A DNA stretch of 42,734 nucleotides from an uncultured Prevotella sp. (GTDB taxonomy: Bacteria; Bacteroidota; Bacteroidia; Bacteroidales; Bacteroidaceae): contig ONAJ01000020.1 in assembly GCA_900315775.1 (NCBI GenBank), forward strand, positions 1 to 42,734. The letters are read 5' to 3'. The position numbers and the translations under genes were made by a program. Under the pieces are notes generated by a model. That model saw nothing but the letters and a program-made list of their open reading frames with translations, searched no databases and was not told the origin of the DNA. Shown piece after piece: positions 15,484 to 25,100 of this stretch. Each line of letters begins with the position of its first letter. Positions within the stretch are counted from its first letter, which is position 1.

Positions 15484-17124
15484 TTATTTCTTGGAATCTT
15501 TATTCCTTATCTCTACGCGACGTATCTTTCCCGAGATAGTCTTCGGCAGTTCGTCAACGAACTCCACTATTCGCGGATACTTGTAAGGTGCCGTCTCGCG
15601 TTTTACGTGCTGCTGTAGTTCTTTTACCAGTTCGTCGCCGGCACGACTCTTCCACTCCTTACCAAGAACGACAGTTGCTTTGACAACCATTCCTCGGATG
15701 TCGTCGGGAACACCAGTGATAGCACATTCCACAACGGCGGGGTGGGTCATAAGGGCTGACTCTACCTCGAAAGGACCGATACGGTAGCCTGACGACTTGA
15801 TAACGTCGTCAATACGTCCCTCGAACCAGTAGTAGCCGTCTTCGTCACGCCAAGCCATATCACCAGTATGGTAATACCCGTCGTGCCAAGCCTCACGGGT
15901 CTTCTCCTCATCACGATAGTAACCCTTGAAAAGTCCTACGGGCTTATTCTTCTCATCTACTTTGATGACAATCTCGCCCTTCTCACCGTCTTCACAAGGT
16001 GTGCCGTCAGCCTTTATCAACTCTATGTTATACTGTGCGTTGGGTATTCCCATAGAACCTGGTTTCGGCTTCATCCAGGGGAAGGTACCGAGAGTCATCG
16101 TTGTCTCTGTCTGTCCGAAACCTTCCATCATGCGGATGCCTGTCTTCTCCAAGAACTTGTCGAAGACAGCAGGGTTGAGGGCCTCGCCTGCTGTGGTACA
16201 GTACTCCAGCGAGCTGAGGTCGTAGTTGGACAAATCCTCGCGAATCATAAAACGGTATATCGTAGGAGGTGCACAGAATGAAGTCACCTTATACTTCTCT
16301 ATCTGACGGAGCAGGGTGTCGGCATTGAACTTCTCGTGGTCGAAGACAAAGACTGTAGCACCAGCAAACCACTGTCCGTAGAACTTTCCCCATACCGCCT
16401 TGCCCCAACCGGTGTCGGCAACGGTAAGGTGGAGGCTACCCTCGTGGAGGTTGTGCCAATAAACGCCTGTGGTGAGGTGTCCAAGGGCATAGAGGAAGTC
16501 GTGGGCCACCATCTTTGGCTCTCCGGAGGTGCCGCTGGTGAAGTACATCAGCATAGTGTCCTCGTTATTGTTCTTCTCAGCAGGACGTACAAACTTCGGT
16601 GCCTGCTTCCACTTCTCCTCCCAAGAGTCGTTGACGATCTCGACATTCTTCACTGTAGGACTCTCAGAAAGGGACTCCTTCACCTGACTAACGACATAAT
16701 CGTCGTCAACACAGATGATAGCCTTCACTGAGGCACGAGTGTTTCTATATATGATGTCGTGTTTCGTAAGCATGTGAGTAGCAGGAATAACTACTGCTGC
16801 TAACTTATGGAGTGCAAGCATTGTTACCCACCAGTCGTAACGACGTTTCAGGATAAGCATAACGGGATCGCCCTTACCAATACCTATTGACTGCAGATAT
16901 GAGGCGGCCTGGTCGCTCTCCTCTTTAAGCTGACGGAAGGTCGTCCTGCGCTCCTTGCCCTCGTCGTTGGTCCACAGTAATGCGAGGGCATCGGGATTCT
17001 CCTCTGCCCAGACGTCCATAACGTCGTACGCAAAGTTAAAGTGCTCCGGAATGATAAACTCCAGATTCTTGTTGTAATCCTCTACACTTATAAAACTTGT
17101 CTGTTTTAAAAATCTTTCTACCAT
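15484..17124 (-). CDS. AMP-forming acyl-CoA synthetase
   Basis: A 546-aa ANL-superfamily enzyme. It contains the P-loop-like Y-F-T-S-G-T-S-G-E-P-K (194-204), the A5-type E-G-F-G-Q-T-E-T, the Y-H-T-G-D hinge region and the C-terminal catalytic Lys in T-I-S-G-K-I-R (about K533). It should activate a carboxylic acid to acyl-AMP and then acyl-CoA. The overall look (D-T-G-W-G-K motif, length) is that of medium-chain or short-chain acyl-CoA synthetases rather than long-chain FadD. It lies 20 bp after an XRE-cupin gene in the same direction, so that regulator probably senses or controls this pathway. The substrate is unknown. Confidence 0.9.
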   Translation of the reverse strand: MVERFLKQTSFISVEDYNKNLEFIIPEHFNFAYDVMDVWAEENPDALALLWTNDEGKERRTTFRQLKEESDQAASYLQSIGIGKGDPVMLILKRRYDWWVTMLALHKLAAVVIPATHMLTKHDIIYRNTRASVKAIICVDDDYVVSQVKESLSESPTVKNVEIVNDSWEEKWKQAPKFVRPAEKNNNEDTMLMYFTSGTSGEPKMVAHDFLYALGHLTTGVYWHNLHEGSLHLTVADTGWGKAVWGKFYGQWFAGATVFVFDHEKFNADTLLRQIEKYKVTSFCAPPTIYRFMIREDLSNYDLSSLEYCTTAGEALNPAVFDKFLEKTGIRMMEGFGQTETTMTLGTFPWMKPKPGSMGIPNAQYNIELIKADGTPCEDGEKGEIVIKVDEKNKPVGLFKGYYRDEEKTREAWHDGYYHTGDMAWRDEDGYYWFEGRIDDVIKSSGYRIGPFEVESALMTHPAVVECAITGVPDDIRGMVVKATVVLGKEWKSRAGDELVKELQQHVKRETAPYKYPRIVEFVDELPKTISGKIRRVEIRNKDSKK

Positions 17125-17144
17125 AATACTAAATTATAAAATCC

Positions 17145-17705
17145 TCACTCCACAGTGAATGCTAAGAACTTCACAGCCTTATCACCGACAGCTAACATAC
17201 CATGAGGTTTGCTGGAGTCAAAATATATGCTGTCACCCTCGTTGAGAATGATTGTCTTTCCACCAATATACAGTTCCATCTTACCCTCCAGAACAAGGTT
17301 GAACTCCTGACCTGCGTGGGTATTCTTGTAGATAGTACGTGCTCCGGGTTTGGGCTCAACAGTAACGATGAACACGTCAGCCTTGTGGTTTACAAAACCG
17401 CTGACAAGCGACTGGTACTTATATGCTTTGGTGCGCTCTACCGACATACCCTGACCGTTTCTTACTACGAAGTAGGACTTCATGTGAGGTGCCTCAGCAA
17501 ACATAAGCTCTTCGGCACTGATGCCGTACTTGTTGGCTATCTTCATAAGGTTAGAGATGGTGATGTCAACCTCTCCACGCTCCACTTTCTCATACTTATC
17601 TACGCTAATACCTACCGTCTCTGCCATCTCCTCGATGGGGATGTCGAGAACATCACGTAATCCGCGTAAGCGTTCACCAATTTGTTTTAATTGATCTTCT
17701 ACCAT
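17145..17705 (-). CDS. XRE-family regulator with C-terminal cupin domain
   Basis: A 186-aa protein with an N-terminal helix-turn-helix (about 8-65, L-R-G-L-R ... M-A-E-T-V-G-I-S ... I-S-N-L-M-K-I-A) and a C-terminal cupin barrel (about 110-184; H-A-G-Q-E-F-N-L-V-L-E-G and S-K-P-H-G motifs). XRE-cupin proteins bind small ligands in the cupin and regulate neighbouring catabolic genes. It lies between proC (13 bp upstream) and the acyl-CoA synthetase (20 bp downstream), and the frames are closely spaced, so it is part of one operon. It is not phage-like. Confidence 0.9.
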   Translation of the reverse strand: MVEDQLKQIGERLRGLRDVLDIPIEEMAETVGISVDKYEKVERGEVDITISNLMKIANKYGISAEELMFAEAPHMKSYFVVRNGQGMSVERTKAYKYQSLVSGFVNHKADVFIVTVEPKPGARTIYKNTHAGQEFNLVLEGKMELYIGGKTIILNEGDSIYFDSSKPHGMLAVGDKAVKFLAFTVE

Positions 17706-17718
17706 TATTGTTATTGTT

Positions 17719-18486
17719 TTACTTTACTAATCCTTTAATGACAGCATTGCTGAAACCAGCTTCCTCCATAGCATTAAGTCCCTTTATGGTGACTCCTCCA
17801 GGAGTAGTTACCTGGTCGATAAGTTGCTCGGGGTGTTTACCGCTGGATTCCAGCAGACTAACGGCACCCTTTACTGTCTGGGCCACGATACGGGTGGCGT
17901 CGTCAGCCTTGAAACCTAACTGTACTCCTCCCTCGGAGGCTGCACGAATATAACGTAGCGCATAGGCTATGCCGCACGATGCAAGAGCTGTGCCGCTACC
18001 AAGATGAGCCTCGTCGGTGAAGATGGTGTCACCCATAGAGTCGAAAAGCGCCTTCACCTCGTCAGCACGTCCTGTGTGTTGAGGTGTAGCCTCGACAACA
18101 AACGTCATTGATGCCAACTCCGCAATAGCGATATTGGGGATAGCAAGGAACAGAGGAATGTCGCCCACCCACTCGCGGATGTTTGTTGACGATACTCCTG
18201 CAGCGATGACAATAAGTGTTTGTCTGCTTGCATCTAACGACTGACGTATGCCTTTAAGAACCGTCTCTACGAGCCAGGGCTTCACTACCACCATTACTAT
18301 GTCGGCAGCTGATGCTGCCTTAGCATTATCGTCGGTGGTGGCTACTCCCTTGTCGGCAAAACGCTTAAGGGTAGCCTTGCATGGGTCGGCAACGATAATA
18401 TCATTGTTGTTTACAAAGGTCCCCTTGATGAGGCCTTCAACGGTGGCGCCTCCCATAGCTCCTGCTCCTATTACTGATATTTTCAT
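17719..18486 (-). CDS. proC: Pyrroline-5-carboxylate reductase
   Basis: A 255-aa Rossmann-fold enzyme that reduces pyrroline-5-carboxylate to proline with NAD(P)H. It has the N-terminal dinucleotide motif G-A-G-A-M-G-G-A (about 7-14), the V-V-K-P segment and the C-terminal signature T-P-G-G-V-T-I-K-G-L (about 227-236) of ProC. It follows argD after a short tandem-repeat spacer, joining arginine/ornithine and proline synthesis. Confidence 0.95.
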   Translation of the reverse strand: MKISVIGAGAMGGATVEGLIKGTFVNNNDIIVADPCKATLKRFADKGVATTDDNAKAASAADIVMVVVKPWLVETVLKGIRQSLDASRQTLIVIAAGVSSTNIREWVGDIPLFLAIPNIAIAELASMTFVVEATPQHTGRADEVKALFDSMGDTIFTDEAHLGSGTALASCGIAYALRYIRAASEGGVQLGFKADDATRIVAQTVKGAVSLLESSGKHPEQLIDQVTTPGGVTIKGLNAMEEAGFSNAVIKGLVK

Positions 18487-18490
18487 TTTT

Positions 18491-18554
18491 TTTCGTTGTT
18501 TCGTTATATCGTTATTACGTTATAACGTTATATCGTTATATCGTTATTTCGTTT
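18491..18554. repeat. Octamer tandem array between proC and argD, reaching into argD
   Basis: Eight consecutive 8-bp units of the form TWWCGTTA/TTTCGTTG on the plus strand. The last part (18536-18554) encodes the final residues of ArgD (N-E-I-T-I) and its stop codon. It is the only array in the window with an 8-bp rather than 7-bp period. Confidence 0.85.
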
Positions 18555-19684
18555 AGAACTTCATCAAATTTCTCAAGGAACTCGTCGGCTTCTGCTTTGC
18601 TGAGACACAGCGGTGGAAGGAGACGGAGAACATTAGTGCCTGCACAACCTGTGAAACAGTGCTTGTCGTAGATAAGCGGCACACGGACATCCTTGTGGGG
18701 AACGCTAAGGTCAATACCTATCATCAAACCGCGTCCACGAATGTCGGTGATAATGTTCTTGTGTGCTTCGTTGTTCCGCAACGAGGAAATGATATGCTCT
18801 CCCACAATGCGTGCATTCTCCACGAGATTCTCTTCCTCGAAGACGTCGAGTACAGCAAGTGCGGCAGCGCAGGCAAGATGATTGCCGCCGAAGGTGGTTC
18901 CGAGCTGTCCGTAAACAGGTTTGAACTCTGGTGCTATGAGTACACCACCCATAGGGAAACCGTTGGCTATGCCTTTAGCTACCGTTATGATGTCGGGACG
19001 GATGTCTAACCACTGGTGTGCAAAGAATTTTCCTGAACGTCCGTAGCCACACTGTATCTCGTCGCAGATGAGGATGGTGCCATATTTCTTACATGCAGCA
19101 GCTATGCCCTGTGCGAACTCTGGTGTTACCAGTTGTATGCCGCCCACACCCTGAATACATTCTAAGATAACAGCACATACGTCGCCCTTGCTGAGTTCCT
19201 GTTCCCATGCGGGGAGGTCGTTGAGCGGCAAGTAGGTAACATGACCATTATCGTTGATAGGGGCTATAATCTTCGGATTGTTGGTAACCTCTACAGCTAA
19301 TGATGTGCGTCCGTGAAAGGCTTTCTGTGCTGAGAGCACACGGGTACGTCCGTTGGTGAACGATGCCAGTTTTAGAGCATTCTCGTTGGCTTCGGCTCCG
19401 CTGTTAATGAGGAACAGCTGATAGTCGTCGTAGCCGCTGATACGTCCCAAACGTTCTGCCAACTCTTCCTGAAGACGGTTGATGACAGAATTAGAGTAGA
19501 AACCTATGCGGTTTAACTGCTCGGTAACCTTCTCGATATAATGAGGATGTGCGTGTCCGATGCTTATGACGGCATGTCCTCCATAGAGGTCAAGGTACTC
19601 CTGACCTCTATCGTCCCACACGCGACAACCTTTGCCGCGGACGATGTTAACATCGAACAGTGGATATACATCAAATAGTTTCAT
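18536..19684 (-). CDS. argD: Acetylornithine (or succinylornithine) aminotransferase
   Basis: About 382 aa from the ATG at 19684 (MKLFDVYPLF), preferred over the upstream ATG at 19732 because the latter's extra 16 residues do not fit the family and the promoter -7 box (19711-19718) would lie inside them. It is a class III PLP aminotransferase: N-S-G-A-E-A-N-E-N-A (about 94-103), D-E-I-Q-C-G-Y-G-R-S-G (about 208-218) and PLP Lys in T-V-A-K-G (K237). It transaminates the protected glutamate semialdehyde in arginine synthesis. In Bacteroides the protecting group is succinyl rather than acetyl, so succinylornithine is a plausible substrate. The extreme C-terminus is encoded by the octamer repeat. 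Confidence 0.93.
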   Translation of the reverse strand: MKLFDVYPLFDVNIVRGKGCRVWDDRGQEYLDLYGGHAVISIGHAHPHYIEKVTEQLNRIGFYSNSVINRLQEELAERLGRISGYDDYQLFLINSGAEANENALKLASFTNGRTRVLSAQKAFHGRTSLAVEVTNNPKIIAPINDNGHVTYLPLNDLPAWEQELSKGDVCAVILECIQGVGGIQLVTPEFAQGIAAACKKYGTILICDEIQCGYGRSGKFFAHQWLDIRPDIITVAKGIANGFPMGGVLIAPEFKPVYGQLGTTFGGNHLACAAALAVLDVFEEENLVENARIVGEHIISSLRNNEAHKNIITDIRGRGLMIGIDLSVPHKDVRVPLIYDKHCFTGCAGTNVLRLLPPLCLSKAEADEFLEKFDEVLNEITI

Positions 19685-19710
19685 CTTGCATATACATTCA
19701 AAATCGCATG

Positions 19711-19741
19711 CAAAGTTACGAAGATGTGGCAAAAAATCAAA
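19711..19741 (-). promoter_or_regulatory. Promoter of the argD-proC operon
   Basis: On the minus strand: TTTG (19741-19738), 19-bp spacer, TAACTTTG (19718-19711), 27 bp before the chosen argD start. Confidence 0.78.
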
Positions 19742-19828
19742 GGAAAAAGTGATAAATGTAAAGTAAAATACCTTTTTCTTTGTCTTTATGCAAAAAAAAT
19801 GTATTTTAGCGTACCGATGATTAAGAAA

Positions 19829-19882
19829 CTTGCCCTCCTTATCCTTCTACGACATTAGTGGTAGAAGAACAGGGAAGGCAAG
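19829..19882 (-). terminator. Long hairpin downstream of lpxA, probable terminator
   Basis: Two 22-nt arms (19829-19850, 19861-19882) around a 10-nt loop, 30 bp after the lpxA stop. As minus-strand RNA the arms pair along their length with three G-U wobbles and only one C-A mismatch. As plus-strand RNA three of those four positions would be mismatches. This points to a structure selected in the lpxA transcript. It is followed by TTTCTT on the minus strand. Confidence 0.65.
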
Positions 19883-19911
19883 AGGTATTCGTCGTGTTGA
19901 TGGAAGGAAAG

Positions 19912-20694
19912 TTATTCTCCGATAATCTTACCGATGATTCCTAAGCGGGTGGTGCTAAGGAACTCTACGATGTTGTTGATTTCCTTTCCTTCAGGTATCT
20001 GTTCACGAATCTGTAAGATATCGTCGTTAATGGCTGTCTTGCCGTGAAATACAAGACGGTAGGCATTGGAGATGTGGTGCTGTGCCTTGTCATCGACTCC
20101 ATTATTGGTAAGTATCTTCTCGTTGAGTCCGCCATAAACGACAGGGTTGCCGTCAGCAACGATGTATGGCGGAACGTCGTAGCTTACACGACATCCGCTG
20201 CTAATCATTGAGCCAACGCCGACACGACAGCCTGGGTTGATGATTACATTGGAAGAGAGAATAACTGCATTCTGGAACTCGGTGTCGCCGGCAATCTTGG
20301 TACCATAACCAAAGACGCAACGGTGTCCGATATGAGCATCATGAGAAATGTGAACACCCTCCATGATGAAGTTGCTGTCACCGATACGTGTCTCACCAGT
20401 AGCAAAGGTGGCACGATTGATAACTACGTTCTCACGGATGATGTTGTCGTTGCCGATAACGAGTGTCGTCGCCTCACCACGATAGTTGAAGTCCTGGGGT
20501 ATTGCTCCGAGAACAGTATTCTGATGAATCTTGTTGCCGCGTCCCATGCGGGTACCGTTCATCACGCTGACGTAAGGGTAGATAATACAATCGTCGCCAA
20601 TGACTACGTCGTCTTCTATATATGCGAAAGGAAAGATGGTAACGTTCTGTCCAATCTTTGCCTTGGGACTTACTACTGCTTTATCGCTAATCAT
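19912..20694 (-). CDS. lpxA: UDP-N-acetylglucosamine O-acyltransferase LpxA
   Basis: A 260-aa left-handed beta-helix protein with hexapeptide repeats through about residue 185 and a helical C-terminal domain. The family motif I-P-Q-D-F-N-Y-R-G-E (65-74) and the catalytic H-I-S-H-D (115-119, H118 equivalent to E. coli H125) are present. It transfers a 3-hydroxyacyl chain to UDP-GlcNAc, the first step of lipid A synthesis. In Bacteroidales lpxA usually lies with lpxD and lpxC-fabZ. Here it is the fourth gene of an efflux operon, 28 bp after the outer-membrane factor, which may mean it is a second copy. Confidence 0.93.
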   Translation of the reverse strand: MISDKAVVSPKAKIGQNVTIFPFAYIEDDVVIGDDCIIYPYVSVMNGTRMGRGNKIHQNTVLGAIPQDFNYRGEATTLVIGNDNIIRENVVINRATFATGETRIGDSNFIMEGVHISHDAHIGHRCVFGYGTKIAGDTEFQNAVILSSNVIINPGCRVGVGSMISSGCRVSYDVPPYIVADGNPVVYGGLNEKILTNNGVDDKAQHHISNAYRLVFHGKTAINDDILQIREQIPEGKEINNIVEFLSTTRLGIIGKIIGE

Positions 20695-20722
20695 ATTCTA
20701 ATGTTTGAATTACGATGTGATA

Positions 20723-22102
20723 TTATTTTCTGCCGCCACCGAGAGCCTGATAGAGACTTACTATAGCCTGCATCTTGTAGAAGTCGTCGGTGGTTTTAGA
20801 TATCTCTGCATTGAGGAGACTTGACTGTGCCTGGATAACCTCGAGGTAGGTACTCGTAGATTGACTTACGAGGGCTTTGGTGTCCTCAACATTCTTCTTA
20901 AGTACTTCTACCTGTTCTGCCTCGATGTCAGCCTTTGCCTTGCTGCTGTTATAGAGCACGAGAGAATTGCTTACCTCGTTGGCAGCTTTGAAGATTGAGT
21001 TCTGCCAAGTATTATAAGCTTGCTCCTGTTGTGCCTTAGCTACTTTAAGACCTGCGATGAGCTGTCCACGCATGAAGATAGGCTGTGTCAGCGAGGCTAC
21101 TGCGTTGGCAAGAATCTTTCCTGGGTTTACAATGCCGGCACCGCTATTATTGGTGAAGGCTCCACTGCCGCTGATATTGATGCTCGGGTAGAAGCGTGAA
21201 CGTGCTGTCTGTACGTCATAGAAGCATGATGCGAGTTGCATCTCGGCAGCGTGGACGTCGGCACGGTTGGCAAGGAGCTGCAGGGCTACACCAGTACTGA
21301 ACTCGGTAGGCAGATTCTGGTCGTCAATATTACCACGTGCAATCTGCTGTGCAGGCTGTCCCACGAGCAGTGATAACGCATTCTCTGTCTCGCGAATCTG
21401 ACGAATCATGTCTTCGCGCTGAGCCTTAACACCTAAGTAACTTGAGTAAGCACTCTGCACACTTGTTTCACGATAGCGTCCCAACTCCTTCTGCAACTTC
21501 ATAAGGTCCCATGTGCTCTTCGTGAGTACTATCATGTCGTCGAGGATTTCGAGCTGACGGTCGAGCATCAGAAGAGTGTAGTACATGTTGGCGATGTTGC
21601 AGATGATGTTTGTCTGCACCACAACTTGGTAATCCTTTGTGGCGAGCAGTGCCATCTGTGTTGAACGCTTCTGGTTGAGAAGGTTTCCAAAGAGGTCAAT
21701 GTTCCACGAAGCATTGATAGGCAACGAGTAAGTCTGTGTCGCCTTATTATGGTTCCAGGAAGTCACCGCTCCCGAAGGGCTGAATGTCAGCTGTGGCAGG
21801 AATGCCAGACGCGCTGCCATCAACTGTGCCTCAACAATCTTTACGTTGAGGGCTGCATTGAGGAGGTCAACGTTGCCGTTGAGACCTTTCTCTATGAGCG
21901 ACTGCAACTGCGGGTCTGTAAACACCTCTCGCCAAGGTAGGTTGCCGAAACTTGTTGTGTCGTTTGACACCAGTGTGTCGGTAGGCGATATGATATCGCG
22001 TATCAGTCCTTCCGATTCTACTTCAGGACGGTGATATTTGTTGTATATGCCACAGCTGCTCATAAGCAGGGCAGCTATGGCTATTGTCATTAGTTTCTTC
22101 AT
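20723..22102 (-). CDS. TolC-like outer-membrane efflux lipoprotein
   Basis: A 459-aa NodT-type outer-membrane factor. The lipobox is L-M-S-S-C (Cys about 16). Two TolC-like repeat halves with long helices (P-W-R-E-V-F-T-D-P-Q-L-Q near 56 and A-N-R-A-D-V-H-A-A-E near 250) and an N-terminal Y-H-R-P-E-V segment are typical. It forms the outer-membrane exit duct for the RND pump; its ATG overlaps the stop codon of the pump gene by 4 bp. Confidence 0.92.
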   Translation of the reverse strand: MKKLMTIAIAALLMSSCGIYNKYHRPEVESEGLIRDIISPTDTLVSNDTTSFGNLPWREVFTDPQLQSLIEKGLNGNVDLLNAALNVKIVEAQLMAARLAFLPQLTFSPSGAVTSWNHNKATQTYSLPINASWNIDLFGNLLNQKRSTQMALLATKDYQVVVQTNIICNIANMYYTLLMLDRQLEILDDMIVLTKSTWDLMKLQKELGRYRETSVQSAYSSYLGVKAQREDMIRQIRETENALSLLVGQPAQQIARGNIDDQNLPTEFSTGVALQLLANRADVHAAEMQLASCFYDVQTARSRFYPSINISGSGAFTNNSGAGIVNPGKILANAVASLTQPIFMRGQLIAGLKVAKAQQEQAYNTWQNSIFKAANEVSNSLVLYNSSKAKADIEAEQVEVLKKNVEDTKALVSQSTSTYLEVIQAQSSLLNAEISKTTDDFYKMQAIVSLYQALGGGRK

Positions 22103-25100
22103 TTTACGTAGTCTTTGTTTTTAATGTTCAACGGACGAGTGTACTGCGTCAGTTCGGAATCAACATTAGCGTGATCGTCTTCAAATTTAAGAGGACGAAC
22201 TTTCTCCTGAATAGACTGGAAGATTACAAATAACACAGGTACTACAAAGAGCTGTAGCAGTGTACCTATAAACATACCTCCTACGGCGGCAGCACCCAGC
22301 GTCTGGTTACCATTCTTTCCTACACCAGAGGCAAACATCATTGGCAGCAGACCGATAACCATCGCCAGAGAGGTCATAAGGATAGGACGCAGACGGGCTC
22401 CGGCACCAAGAACGGCAGACCACGAGATAGCCATACCCATCTGACGACGTTCAAGTGCAAACTGAACGATAAGGATGGCATTCTTTGCCAACAGACCGAT
22501 AAGCATGATGAGTGATATCTGCATGTAGATGTCGTTGGAGTGTCCGAAGAGCTGTGTGAACAGGAAGGCTCCTGCCAGTCCGAAAGGTACTGAGAGCACT
22601 ACAGACAACGGCAATATGTACGACTCATACTGTGCTGACAGGATGAGGTATATGAATACGAAACAAAGCAGGAAGATAAGCGCTGTAGAGTTGCTTGACG
22701 AAGCCTCGGAACGTGTCAGTCCTGAGTATTCGTAGGTGTAACCCTGTGGCAACATTGTTGCTGCTGTTTCCTGTACTGCCTTGATAGCCTCACCAGTAGA
22801 ATAACCGTCGGCAACAGTAGCTGTTACGTTGATACTCGTGAAGAGGTTGAAACGGTTAATATTGGAAGGACCATAGACACGCTCCAGGTTACAGAACTCT
22901 TTGACTGGAGCCATATCGTTCTTCGTGCGTACATATATATTATTGAGAGACTCTGGTGTCATACGTGTCTCGGGAGAACCCTGAACCATTACACGATAGA
23001 GCTTACCATAGGCGTTGAAGTTTGAAGCATAAAGACCACCATAGTATCCTTGCAGTGTGGAGAGTACGGTAGCAGGAGAGATGCCTGCCTGCTTACACTT
23101 AGCCACGTCAACATTAATCATGTACTGTGGGTAGTTAGGGTTATATGAGGTCATAGCCATCTGAATCTCAGGACGCTTGTTCAACTCTGCCAGATAGTCC
23201 TTTACTATACCATAGAACTTAGTGAGGTCACCACCAGTACGGTCCTGCATAACTACAGAGACACCACTATTGGCGGAGAAACCAGGAATCATTGGTGGTC
23301 CGAAGGCAAGAATCTGTGCATCCTTGATGTGGGCGGTCTTGAGATATATCTGTGCCAAGACACCGCTGGCATCGTAAGGATTGAGGAAGAAACGGTAGAT
23401 GCCGTCGCCTTCCCACAGTCCGCTAAGCTTCCAGAAGAATCCCTTCTGACGCTCTGCGAACGGCTTCAACTTTATGATGAAGGTTGCCTGATCGGAACCG
23501 GAACCCGCTATGAAGTTGTAACCCTGAATCTGCTCACGGTTCTGGATGGCTGGGTCGGCAGCAAGGATAGAGTCAACCTCGCTGATGACTTTCTTCGTAC
23601 GCTCCACAGAGGTTGCAGGAGGCATAGAAACGGTACAGAATATTGTACCAGTATCTTCGTCGGGCACAAGACCAGTCTTTGTCGTTGACATAGTTAATGC
23701 AAGTACAACAATGCCGATGACAACGGAAATAATAATGGTAACAGGCTTGTGGACGAGTTTCTCCATAATGTTCTTATACTTGCCAAGTACAGATTCGTAG
23801 GCAGTATTGAACGATGCGTGGAAACGGTCTATGCGCGACATCTTGTGTTCTTTGCCTTCAGCATCGTGGGGCTTCAGGAAGATGGCACAGAGGGCTGGCG
23901 ACAGTGTCAACGCATTAAGCGCAGAGATAAAGATACTGATAGCCATAGTAACACCGAACTCGCGATAGAAAGTACCGCTGGTGCCACCCATGAACGAAAC
24001 GGGGATAAACACTGATGCCATAACGAGAGTAATGGAGATGATAGCTCCGGAGATTTCGTTCATAGCATCTATACTTGCTGTCAGCGGCGACTTGTAACCC
24101 TGGTCGAGTTTTGCGTGGACAGCCTCGACAACCACGATGGCATCGTCCACCACAATAGCAATAGCCAGAAGGAGGGCGGACAATACAAGGAGGTTAATAG
24201 AGAATCCGAATACCTCAAGGAAGAAGAACGTACCTATGAGTGATACAGGAACGGCAATAAGAGGGATGATGGTAGAGCGGAAGTCCTGTAGGAAGAAGTA
24301 CACCACGAGGAACACGAGAATAAGTGTCATAACGAGGGTGAAGACAACCTCCTCGATTGACGCATAAAGGAACTCGGTAACGTCGTAGTTTATCTTATAC
24401 TTCATTCCTGGAGGGAACAGCTTAGCCTGCTCTTCCAACTCTTTCTTCACGTTCTTGGCTATATCGTTAGCGTTAGAACCCGCAATCTGTTGAACCATAC
24501 CCAGCACAGAAGGCAGGTTGTTGTTCTTCATAGATACGGAGTACTGCTGACCACCAAGTTCTATTCGTGCTACATCTTTCAGTTTAAGAGTGTTGCCGTC
24601 AGCATCGCTCTTAATGATGATATTGCCAAACTGCTCGGCATTCTTCAGACGTCCTGTGTAACGCATAGCGTATTCGTAGGCTACGTCAGAGAGTTCACCG
24701 AAGGTACCTGGTGCTGCCTCGATGTTCTGTTCTGCAAGCACACCCGTAATGTCTGAAGGCATAAGGTTGTGCTGTTTCATTACATCAGGGTACAGCCATA
24801 TACGCATAGAGTAGGTCTTAAGACCTGGTGACATAACGTCACCCACACCCTGAATACGTTTTATGGCAGGTATGATGTTGATGTTGTTGTAGTTAGTAAG
24901 GAACTCGTCATCGTAGCGTCCGTCGGAAGTAAGGGTGAACATGATGACCTGTGAGGTCTGACGCTTCGTTACGGTGACACCAATCTGGTTTACCTCCGCA
25001 GGGAGGAGTGCTGCCGCCTGACTGACACGGTTCTGTACGTTGACGGCACACATGTCGGCATTCATACCTTGGCGGAAGAGCACGTTGATTTGTGCAGAAC

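Noticed and set aside
17145-17705. Prophage repressor
   Set aside because: The C-terminal cupin domain and operon with metabolic genes mark it as a metabolic regulator; no phage genes are nearby.
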